Source: TMED14 sp965657195
GTDB lineage: Bacteria; Bacteroidota; Bacteroidia; Flavobacteriales; Schleiferiaceae
DNA: 9,166 nt
NCBI GenBank assembly: GCA_965657195.1
Contig: CBFHNK010000064.1
Location: 1-9,166, forward strand
Direction: 5' to 3'
Part shown: positions 1-6,452 of the stretch, piece by piece
Layout of the letters: every line of letters starts with the position of its first letter
How positions within the stretch are numbered: the first letter of the stretch is position 1
The notes under the pieces: generated by a model
The model's input: the letters and a program-made list of their open reading frames with translations, nothing else
The model's database searches: none
What the model was told of the DNA's origin: nothing
Program-made: the position numbers and the translations under genes

Positions 1-465
1 GCCTACGGCGCCCCGTGGTGGGGCGATTCTACGTTTGGATTTGTGCCCCAGTCTCGGGTGGGGGCAAGCAAGCCGCCGCACGAGGGCGACACCTGCTACG
101 GCGTGGACTTGCGTACGGTTGCGGGTCCGCAAGGCATTGATTGGCGACCGCTTTGGGAGGCTGCGCGCCGCTACGATTCACTGACCTTAGCCGATAGCCT
201 AAACGTGCACAAACCGTTTTACCGTAGTTTTCTGCACCGTTTGGCCGGCACATCCACCTTGGGCAAAGCCCTTGATGAAGGTTGGTCCCCCGAACAGTTT
301 CGCACGTGGTACCAGCAGGATTTGATGCGCTACCAGTTCGCGCGCATGCGCTACCTGCTGTACGAGGAGCGCGCCGAAGAGCTCGACGTACCGGTGCGCG
401 ATGAAGAGCCGGCGGTGAAGTCCGCAGCGCCTGTCCGCGTAAAGCGGATCAAAAGTCGACGATGA
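1..465 (+). CDS. namZ: DUF1343 family exo-beta-N-acetylmuramidase (NamZ/YbbC-like), C-terminal part only
   Basis: The reading frame is open from the first base and stops at TGA 463-465, so the 5' part of the gene lies outside the window. The visible 154 residues resemble the end of the DUF1343 family: a GDTCYGVDLR segment near residue 30, then KPFYRSFLHRLAGT followed by a helical stretch ending in RMRYLLYEE. Family members (NamZ, formerly YbbC) are usually exported and release terminal N-acetylmuramic acid from peptidoglycan fragments during wall recycling. The signal peptide and catalytic region are not in view, so activity is inferred from family membership. About 30 charged, Pro- and Arg-containing residues follow YLLYEE, where my memory of the family is that most members end soon after this motif. 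The last codons overlap the 3' end of the convergent TonB receptor gene by 17 bp. An internal GTG at 43 is probably not a start, because homology-like sequence continues upstream of it. Confidence 0.8.
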   Translation, partial: AYGAPWWGDSTFGFVPQSRVGASKPPHEGDTCYGVDLRTVAGPQGIDWRPLWEAARRYDSLTLADSLNVHKPFYRSFLHRLAGTSTLGKALDEGWSPEQFRTWYQQDLMRYQFARMRYLLYEERAEELDVPVRDEEPAVKSAAPVRVKRIKSRR

Positions 466-2827
466 TTCCGATGCCCGGTTGCACGATACCTTGGGTGTTG
501 TCCAAGAACTTCGTGAGGTACTGGGTTGGGTTGTTGGGGTCCACAATGGGATTGCCGTCGGCGTCGCGCACCACATCGATGAACGCCGGACCTTCGAGCT
601 TGTAGGCCAATGCGTTTTGCACGTCCATGTAGAGGTCGAGGTTCCACTTTTTGAAGAACCACTTTTTGTCGACGCGGATGTTGAGGCGGTCGAATTCGCC
701 GAATCGCTCGGAATTCAAACGGCTGAAGTCGGGTAGGCCGCGGCCGAAGACGTTCCAGTTCTGAATGTTGGCAGAGCGCTCGAGGTCGAATGGGGTGTAG
801 GGGGCTCCGCCAAGATGCTGGTACTGGCCGCCAAATTCCCAGTTTTTGCCAAACTTTTTGCCGAACGTAAACGTGGCGATCATGCGGTTGTCCCACGACG
901 AGGGTACATAGTCCCCAAAGAAGTCGGCGAACTCGCTGCGCACGAGGGTGATGGCGGCGATTCCGAACCAACCCTTGAACAGCTTTTGCTGGTAGGTGAA
1001 CTCGGCTCCGTAGGCGCGGCCCGTGCTGGTCGGTGTTGCGAGTTGGTTTCCGATGACCCCAAAGTCACCGCCGAGGGTTGCGAGCGAAATGCTGTCGCGC
1101 AGCAGGAGCGGGTAGTACTGGTAGGCCTTGTAGAAGCCTTCAACACTGGCTTTAGCGTTCCACGGAAGGAATTTGGTGCTGCCCAATACGTAGTGGTCGG
1201 CTTGGATGAAGCGCAGCGACTGGTTGTCGCCGTCGGTGCCCACGTATCCGAGTGCGGTAAATGGCGGAAGCTGAAAGTAGCGGCCCACGTTGGCGTCCAC
1301 GGTCCAATCCGCATTAATGTTGTAGCTGAGCGCCACGCGCGGCGAAAGCTGGTCGAGTGGGTTGCGGGTGCTTTCGTTGAAGTTAAGCACGTCGGTGCGC
1401 AGGCCAAGGGATAGCTTCATGCGGCCTTCGGCAAAGGTTCCGACGGCGTTGGCAAAGAGCGAACCGCGGTAGTACACGTCCTCGGAATCGTAGTCAAGGA
1501 CAAATCCGCCCGGGAAACGCTTGTCAAACGTCGAGGTGTTGTACTTCAGCTGCTCGGCGCCGAATCCCACGAGGCCTTCCCAGTTTTTGGCCTTCCAGGG
1601 CTGCTCGACGCGGAGCTTGTTGGCAATTTCTTGGCTACCGTAGTTCAGCAGCAGTTCGCCATTGCGGTCGTTGTCAAAATACTTCTCGGATTCATTGTTG
1701 AGCATGAACCGACTCAGCACCACGTTGGTGGCCCCGAAGCGTCCGAAGTGGGTGTACTTGGCTCCGATCGAATAGTTCCACTGGTTGTACGAAGGCAGGT
1801 AGTTTAGAATGTAGCGCTGGTCCTCGGTTTCGTTGCGCTCGAGGTTCAGTTCGCTGACGTCGTAGGCGCCCAAGCTCAAAAAGGTGAGTTGGTTTTTGCG
1901 GTTGAACTTGTGCTTGACCTTGATTTGGTAGTCGTTGTAGGTGGGCAAAAACGGAAGCCCAATTACTCCAAACAGGTACTGCAGGTAGCTGCGGCGCACA
2001 CTCGCCAAGTAGGTCGTTTTCTTGGACAGCGGGCCATCGAGGGTGAGGCCGACTTCAGAGGCTCCGACCTGAAATATGCCGTTGACTTTTTCTTCGGAAC
2101 CGTCGCGCAGGTTGAGTTCCATGACCGAGCTCAAGCTTCCGCCGCGCTGCACGGGGAAGGCGCTCGTGTAGAAGTCGACGTCGCGAATGAAGTTCACGTT
2201 GATCATGCCCACAGGGCCACCGCTCGCGCCTTGGGTGGCGAAGTGGTTGATGGCCGGAATCTCGATTCCGTCCAAGAAAAAGATGTTTTCGTTGGGGCCG
2301 CCGCCGCGAATGATGAGGTCGTTGCGAAAGGCCGCTCCGCCGCTTGCCACGCCCGGAAGCGACTGAATCACCTTTGAAATGTCTTGGTTGGCGCCTGGAT
2401 TGCGGCGGATTTCGTTGATTCCGATGCTTTGCACGCTTACTGGAGATTGGTCGACGCGTTGAAACTGGGACTGGGCGGTGATTTCGACCTCCTCGAGCTG
2501 GGTGGTGGATTCCTTGAGGCGCACGGGAAGTTCAGCCGCCTTCGCACGGGTGAGCTGAATCTCAAACGCCGTGTAGGCCTGGTATCCAATGGCCTCGATG
2601 CGCACATTCACCAAGCCAGGAGCGAGGTTTTCGATGCGGAACTTGCCTTCAAAGTCACTAAGACCAGTGGCCGTCCGGCCGTCAATGCGCACGACGGCAC
2701 CGGGAATGGGTTCGTTGGTGGCGTTGTCTACGACAGTTCCGCGTAAGGTTGCCTGTGCCAAGGCGCTGAACGACAGGATGCTCAAGGCCGCTGCAACGGC
2801 AAGACGTAGGTTTTGTGGAAGCTTCAT
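449..2827 (-). CDS. TonB-dependent outer-membrane receptor with N-terminal carboxypeptidase-regulatory-like domain
   Basis: The 792-residue product begins with a signal peptide (residues 1 to about 24, cleavage near SALA/QA). A CarboxypepD_reg-like beta-sandwich follows (about 28-110, starting LRGTVVDNATNEPIPGA). Next come a linker with LEEVEITAQ, which may serve as TonB box, and a plug domain (about 125-240) with DISKVIQSLPGV, IIRGGGPNENIFFLDGIEIP and a GGSLSSVMELNLRDG end. The remainder is rich in alternating aromatic strands, as in a 22-strand barrel, and ends in IGIIVDF with the terminal Phe typical of outer-membrane barrels. It should import a ligand using TonB/ExbBD energy. The ligand is unknown: no SusD, siderophore or vitamin gene is adjacent, and it is shorter than typical SusC proteins. 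The ATG (2825-2827) precedes an obvious signal peptide and has no Shine-Dalgarno, as is usual in Bacteroidota. An upstream terminator suggests it is transcribed independently of the DUF2911 gene. Confidence 0.92.
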   Translation of the reverse strand: MKLPQNLRLAVAAALSILSFSALAQATLRGTVVDNATNEPIPGAVVRIDGRTATGLSDFEGKFRIENLAPGLVNVRIEAIGYQAYTAFEIQLTRAKAAELPVRLKESTTQLEEVEITAQSQFQRVDQSPVSVQSIGINEIRRNPGANQDISKVIQSLPGVASGGAAFRNDLIIRGGGPNENIFFLDGIEIPAINHFATQGASGGPVGMINVNFIRDVDFYTSAFPVQRGGSLSSVMELNLRDGSEEKVNGIFQVGASEVGLTLDGPLSKKTTYLASVRRSYLQYLFGVIGLPFLPTYNDYQIKVKHKFNRKNQLTFLSLGAYDVSELNLERNETEDQRYILNYLPSYNQWNYSIGAKYTHFGRFGATNVVLSRFMLNNESEKYFDNDRNGELLLNYGSQEIANKLRVEQPWKAKNWEGLVGFGAEQLKYNTSTFDKRFPGGFVLDYDSEDVYYRGSLFANAVGTFAEGRMKLSLGLRTDVLNFNESTRNPLDQLSPRVALSYNINADWTVDANVGRYFQLPPFTALGYVGTDGDNQSLRFIQADHYVLGSTKFLPWNAKASVEGFYKAYQYYPLLLRDSISLATLGGDFGVIGNQLATPTSTGRAYGAEFTYQQKLFKGWFGIAAITLVRSEFADFFGDYVPSSWDNRMIATFTFGKKFGKNWEFGGQYQHLGGAPYTPFDLERSANIQNWNVFGRGLPDFSRLNSERFGEFDRLNIRVDKKWFFKKWNLDLYMDVQNALAYKLEGPAFIDVVRDADGNPIVDPNNPTQYLTKFLDNTQGIVQPGIGIIVDF

Positions 2828-2863
2828 GCCCGTTTAACCGCGTTTTGGGGTATTTGGTTCAAC

Positions 2864-2899
2864 AAAAAAGGGCAAAAAAGCATGAATGCCTTTTTGCCC
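2864..2899 (-). terminator. Rho-independent terminator after the DUF2911 gene
   Basis: Read on the minus strand, 22 bases after the DUF2911 stop codon, GGGCAAAAA pairs with TTTTTGCCC. The stem continues past one mismatch by three further pairs to a 4-nt loop, and TTTTTT follows directly (2864-2869). This is a textbook intrinsic terminator for the htpG-DUF2911 transcript. It leaves only 36 bp before the receptor gene, so any receptor promoter must sit in or next to it. On the plus strand the hairpin is followed by CTCGT, not a T run, so it should act in one direction only. Confidence 0.85.
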
Positions 2900-2921
2900 C
2901 TCGTAAAGTCGTAAAGAAATC

Positions 2922-3764
2922 TTACTTCAAGCTGCTGATGAGCTTCTGAACATCTTCTTCGTTGCCGAAGGATTTTCCGTTGGCCTTGGCGTCAGCCTGT
3001 CCGGCCTTGAGCGACGCTTGCGCAGCCTTCATCGCGTCCTTGGTCTTGCCGTTTTTGGCGAGAATTTGGGCGTAGAGGTAGTGCACGTACCAGTTGTCGG
3101 CCTTGAGCTCGCAGGCCTTAGCCGCCCACTTCTCGGCTTCGGGCATTCCCTGGTCTGAGGCGTAGCGCGCCGCATTCCGCCACACGGTCCATGCTGCATT
3201 CGGATCACTCAAGGCCTTTTCGAGGTTGGCCTTGGCCAGCTTTGCCGTCGGAACCTCAAAATTGTAGCGTGCGCGGAGCTTTCCCCACGCCACGATCAGG
3301 TCACCGCCGTCGGCAGACAAGTTGTCCCAGTAGAGCGTCATCGATTCGACAAACTCGCCTTCTTCAACCGGAGCTGAAATGCGGGCCACGTCCTTCTCAG
3401 CCGTGTATTCATAAATGCCCCATCCTTTGATGTCGGTGTTGACGACGAGCGTCCATTCTCCGTCGTTCGGAATCAGCGACAGGCTGTACGTTCCAGCCGG
3501 AATTGTGAATTTGCCCGCCGTTGCTTCGGTGCTGAGTTCGAGCAGCGTACTACCGTTCGCGCCCATGCGCCAGTGGGTACCGACGGGAACGACTTCGGTG
3601 TAAATATCGCGGCCCTTCGCGCTCGGGCGCCAGTAGGTGAGTTTGGTGTCGGTAAGGCCAATGCGCTGCTCAACCACTGCCTTGGGCGAGGGCTGGGGTA
3701 GCTCTTGGGCGAAGATCCCCGTGCTCGAAAGCGCCAAGAATCCCAAAATAAGTTGCTTTTTCAT
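2922..3764 (-). CDS. Secreted DUF2911 domain protein with C-terminal TPR-like helices
   Basis: The 280-residue product has a signal peptide (residues 1-19, MKKQ then a hydrophobic stretch ending GIFA/QE), so it is probably periplasmic. Residues about 27-165 match my recollection of DUF2911: PSPKAVVEQRIGLTDTKLTY, then RPSAKGRDIY, VPVGTHWRMGAN, the IPAGTYSLSLIP segment, GEWTLVVNTD and WGIYEY. The domain is common in Bacteroidota and has no established biochemical role. Residues about 170-255 are helical and Ala-rich, with a TPR-like pair (EAEKWAAKACELKADN followed by YVHYLYAQILAKNGKTKDAM), suggesting a protein-binding tail. The gene starts 18 bp after the htpG stop codon with no room for a separate promoter, so it is probably co-transcribed with htpG. 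Transcription ends at the strong hairpin just downstream. No Shine-Dalgarno is visible before the ATG. Family assignment is fairly sure; function is unknown. Confidence 0.88.
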   Translation of the reverse strand: MKKQLILGFLALSSTGIFAQELPQPSPKAVVEQRIGLTDTKLTYWRPSAKGRDIYTEVVPVGTHWRMGANGSTLLELSTEATAGKFTIPAGTYSLSLIPNDGEWTLVVNTDIKGWGIYEYTAEKDVARISAPVEEGEFVESMTLYWDNLSADGGDLIVAWGKLRARYNFEVPTAKLAKANLEKALSDPNAAWTVWRNAARYASDQGMPEAEKWAAKACELKADNWYVHYLYAQILAKNGKTKDAMKAAQASLKAGQADAKANGKSFGNEEDVQKLISSLK

Positions 3765-3782
3765 GTTGGTGAATTTAAGCGT

Positions 3783-5675
3783 TTAAACAAGGCGCTCCAG
3801 CGAACGGTTCACAAATGCGGTCAAACGTTCGCCCGTGAGCAGACCTTGCTGAAGCAGTGCGAGGTCCTTCGCATGCAAAATGAGCTGGTCGCGCTCGGCG
3901 GGCTCTTCAGACTTGAGGATCTTTCCGGCGAGCGCATGGTTTCCGTTCACCACCACGTCGTAGTGATCAGGGAAGTCGCCCATGCCCATGAATCCGCCGC
4001 CACCGGTCGCACTCATTTCTTTCATGCGGCGCATGTACTCGGGCATCACCACCATCATCGGCAGGTCGTCGCTTGCCAGGGCCTCGATGCGCACGCTGTA
4101 GTTCTTGTCGTTGATGGCGCCCTCGACGTAGCCCTTGAGGCTCTCTTTTTCGGAATCCGTCAGCAGGTGCGCTCGCTCGCCTTCTTTCGGAATCAGCTTG
4201 TCGAGCATGTCGCTGTCCACACGTGCGAAGCGAACTTTTTCTTTGGCGCCCTCGATTTTTTGAATCCAGTGCCCCGCAATCGGAGAGTCGAGCAGTACCA
4301 CATCGTAGCCTTCGGCCTTGGCCTTTTGGATGTAGCTGTGCTGGCTGTCTTTATTGGACGCGTAGAGCACCACCTTCGTTCCGTCCTTGTCGGTTTGAAG
4401 GGCCGAAATTTTTTCGAGGTACTCGTCAATAGTGTAGTTCTGCTCATCCACCGCGCTGCGCAGCAGGCTGAACTTCTGGGCGCGCTCAAAGAACTTGTCG
4501 TCGGTCACCATTCCGTACTCGATGATGACGGCGATGTCCTTGAACTTTTGCTCGAAGTCGGCGCGGTCGGCCTTGAACATTTCTTCGAGCTTGTCAGCCA
4601 CCTTTTTGGTGATGTGGCCGCTGATTTTTTTAACGTTTCCGTCGGCTTGCAGGTAGCTGCGCGATACGTTGAGCGGAATGTCTTTGGAGTCTATAACCCC
4701 GTGCAGCATCATCAAGAATTCAGGAACGATTCCCTCGACATTGTCAGTCACAAAAACCTGAGACTGGTAGAGCTGAATTTTGTTCTTGTTCAGCTCCATG
4801 TTGGGCTTGATTTTCGGGAAGAACAGAATTCCGGTCAAATCAAACGGGTAATCCACGTTCATGTGGATGTGGAAGAGGGGCTCCTCAAACGTATAGGGGT
4901 AGAGTGCTTTGTAGAAAGCCTTGTAGTCCTCGTCGCTCAACTCGCTGGGCTTCTTAGTCCACGCGGGGCTGTCGGGGTTGATGACGTTGGGAACCTTTTT
5001 GGTTTCCCACTTCGCATCTTCACCTTCTTTGGCGGCGTTGTAGCGCTCGTCCTTTTCGCCGCAGATGATGGGTACGCTCATGAATCGGGCGTACTTCTTC
5101 AGTAGTTCGTTGATCTTAAACTCCTCGAGAAACTCCTCAGAGTCGCCGTCAATGTGCAGGATGATGTCGGTTCCGCGGTCCTTCTTCTTTTTGGTGTCGA
5201 GGCTGTATTCGGGTGAGCCGTCGCACGACCAAAGTGCGCCTTCGTCTTCGGTGGACTTCCAGCTGCGGGTGTGGATTTCGACCTTGCTCGACACCATGAA
5301 GCTCGAGTAGAATCCGAGTCCAAAGTGGCCTATCATGGCACCCTTGTCGATTTTGCCCTCGTACGCGTTCACGAATTCAGTAGCACCCGAAAAGGCCACG
5401 TCGTTGATGTACTTGTTGACTTCGTCGGAAGTCATACCGATTCCGCGGTCGCGGATGGTGATGGTCTTTTTCTTTTTATCGACGTCTACGTGAATGCTGA
5501 GGTCGCCAAGTTCCCCAGAGAATTCGCCGAGGTTGCTCAGCGTTTTAAGCTTGTTGGTGGCGTCGACCGCGTTCGAAATCAGTTCGCGAAGGAAAATTTC
5601 GTGGTCGCTGTAGAGAAATTTCTTGATGACGGGAAAGATGTTGTCCGCCGATACATTGATTTTACCTGTAGCCAT
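3783..5675 (-). CDS. htpG: Molecular chaperone HtpG (bacterial Hsp90)
   Basis: The 630-residue product is full-length bacterial Hsp90, a cytoplasmic ATP-dependent homodimeric chaperone that helps client proteins mature and recover from stress. The N-terminal GHKL ATPase shows FLRELISNAVDAT (residues 28-40, catalytic Glu31, Mg-binding Asn35), DRGIGM (76-81) and GHFGLGFYS (116-124) in the lid region. The middle domain includes LFHIHMNVDYPFDLTGILFFP and IPLNVSRSYLQ, whose Arg is the likely gamma-phosphate-contacting residue. The C-terminal dimerisation region carries MMVVMPEYMRRMKEM followed by a short Gly/Met-rich stretch and DHYDVVVNGNHAL. No obvious deletion or frameshift is present. The start ATG 5673-5675 gives the expected family N-terminus and is preceded by an A/T-rich tract without Shine-Dalgarno. 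I see no CIRCE inverted repeat upstream. It is divergent from the crtA-like gene and followed at 18 bp by the DUF2911 gene. Confidence 0.98.
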   Translation of the reverse strand: MATGKINVSADNIFPVIKKFLYSDHEIFLRELISNAVDATNKLKTLSNLGEFSGELGDLSIHVDVDKKKKTITIRDRGIGMTSDEVNKYINDVAFSGATEFVNAYEGKIDKGAMIGHFGLGFYSSFMVSSKVEIHTRSWKSTEDEGALWSCDGSPEYSLDTKKKKDRGTDIILHIDGDSEEFLEEFKINELLKKYARFMSVPIICGEKDERYNAAKEGEDAKWETKKVPNVINPDSPAWTKKPSELSDEDYKAFYKALYPYTFEEPLFHIHMNVDYPFDLTGILFFPKIKPNMELNKNKIQLYQSQVFVTDNVEGIVPEFLMMLHGVIDSKDIPLNVSRSYLQADGNVKKISGHITKKVADKLEEMFKADRADFEQKFKDIAVIIEYGMVTDDKFFERAQKFSLLRSAVDEQNYTIDEYLEKISALQTDKDGTKVVLYASNKDSQHSYIQKAKAEGYDVVLLDSPIAGHWIQKIEGAKEKVRFARVDSDMLDKLIPKEGERAHLLTDSEKESLKGYVEGAINDKNYSVRIEALASDDLPMMVVMPEYMRRMKEMSATGGGGFMGMGDFPDHYDVVVNGNHALAGKILKSEEPAERDQLILHAKDLALLQQGLLTGERLTAFVNRSLERLV

Positions 5676-5750
5676 TTTTTAATCGTTTAGTGCGGTCACG
5701 ATGGAACAAGGGGCATGCCACAGCCGTTACCTTCGTAGAGAACTGACAAA
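5676..5750. promoter_or_regulatory. Divergent intergenic region between htpG and the crtA-like gene
   Basis: These 75 bp separate two head-to-head start codons and must hold promoters for both directions, unless transcripts start inside the genes. An 8-bp palindrome GGCATGCC lies almost exactly at the centre (5712-5719) and could be an operator half-site pair, though an 8-mer palindrome can occur by chance. Towards htpG the leader is A/T-rich (CTAAACGATTAAAAA before the ATG), but I could not assign a convincing -33/-7 pair. No CIRCE-type repeat was seen. Confidence 0.5.
5728..5735 (+). promoter_or_regulatory. Candidate Bacteroidota -7 element for the crtA-like/alkB operon
   Basis: TACCTTCG matches the Bacteroidota housekeeping -7 consensus TAnnTTTG at all but one fixed base. 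It would place transcription start near 5740, leaving a leader of roughly 10 bases before the ATG at 5751. No TTG-type -33 element is visible about 20 bases upstream, so this is a half-promoter call made from position and similarity only. Confidence 0.4.
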
Positions 5751-6452
5751 ATGGCAAGTACCCCGTTTATTACCGTGCGATTTTTACGCTGGCAGGGCCG
5801 CAAAGCCCAGTGGTGGGCCTTTGGTTCTCAGGGTTTTGCCCTGCGTCAACCGTGGTCGGCCGACGGACTCCGCTTCGCCAAGCAGCTCGGTAGCGGTGCC
5901 GGCAGCGGATTTTCAATCTGGCCTGACTTCAGCACCTACGCGTGGTTTGGTGTTTGGGACACTGAGGCCCAGGCTTCGGCGTTTTTTGAGGGCGATGCGC
6001 GATGGGCAGAATGGCGCGCCTCGGCGCACGAAGAGTGGGGCTGGAACGCCCAACCTGTTCGCGGCCACGGAAGCTGGGGCGGCCTACACCTCCTCGAGGG
6101 GGCTACGCTCGCCACATTGAATCCAACCGACGAAGTGGCCGTGCTCACCCGAGCGCGCATCAAGTGGTCGCAGGCGATTCGCTTTTGGTGGAACGTTCCG
6201 GGTGCCAGCCGCCACCTCGATCAGTTGCCAGACCTGATGTACCGCAAAGGGGTAGGGGAGCTGCCCCTTGTCGAACAGGCCACGTTAAGTGTGTGGCGCA
6301 ACGCCGAAGCCCTCGACGCCTTTGCCTACCGAAGCCGTGAACATGCGCCCATGGTGCGCAAAACCCGTGAATACGGCTGGTACAGCGAAGAAATGTTCCT
6401 CAGGATGAAGGTGTTGGACCGTTGGGAGCCGCGCCCTATCTTGGGTGCATGA
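5751..6452 (+). CDS. CrtA-like protein (spheroidene monooxygenase family)
   Basis: The 233-residue soluble product resembles spheroidene monooxygenase CrtA of purple bacteria. The shared pattern includes KQLGSGAGSGFSIWPD (residues 44-59), RWAEWRASAHEEW (84-96), VAVLTRARIK with FWWNVPG (129-151), KGVGELPLVEQATLSVW (166-182) and a C-terminal GWYSEEMFLRMKVL. CrtA is reported to be a heme-dependent oxygenase that adds keto groups to acyclic carotenoids. Whether this homologue uses a carotenoid is unknown, since no crtB, crtI or bacteriochlorophyll gene lies nearby. Trp is strikingly abundant (about 18 of 233). The ATG is preceded by a -7-like element and no Shine-Dalgarno. Its TGA overlaps the alkB ATG in ATGA, so the two genes are almost certainly one operon. 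I am fairly sure of the family and unsure of the substrate, so no gene symbol is given. Confidence 0.8.
   Translation: MASTPFITVRFLRWQGRKAQWWAFGSQGFALRQPWSADGLRFAKQLGSGAGSGFSIWPDFSTYAWFGVWDTEAQASAFFEGDARWAEWRASAHEEWGWNAQPVRGHGSWGGLHLLEGATLATLNPTDEVAVLTRARIKWSQAIRFWWNVPGASRHLDQLPDLMYRKGVGELPLVEQATLSVWRNAEALDAFAYRSREHAPMVRKTREYGWYSEEMFLRMKVLDRWEPRPILGA

Noticed and set aside
815..2746. Several plus-strand open frames of 120-200 codons antisense to the TonB receptor gene.
   Set aside because: They are low-complexity shadows of the receptor's codon bias, with no motif and no promoter or start context.
3705..5105. A 466-codon open frame on the plus strand, antisense to htpG and the DUF2911 gene.
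   Set aside because: The translated product is rich in His, Val, Leu and Phe with no recognisable domain, as expected from reading a GC-biased gene backwards. The minus-strand frame encodes an unmistakable HtpG.
5304..5330. His instead of Gln in the HtpG GxFGxGFYS lid motif.
   Set aside because: GHFGLGFYS is, to my knowledge, the normal form in Bacteroidota HtpG, so it is lineage-typical and not a defect.
5676..5750. CIRCE or similar heat-shock operator upstream of htpG.
   Set aside because: No TTAGCACTC/GAGTGCTAA inverted repeat is present; only an 8-bp palindrome was seen.
6422..6448. A TTG start that would extend AlkB by nine residues.
   Set aside because: The ATG at 6449 forms a clean ATGA overlap with the upstream stop codon and gives a hydrophobic N-terminus directly; TTG is a poor start here.
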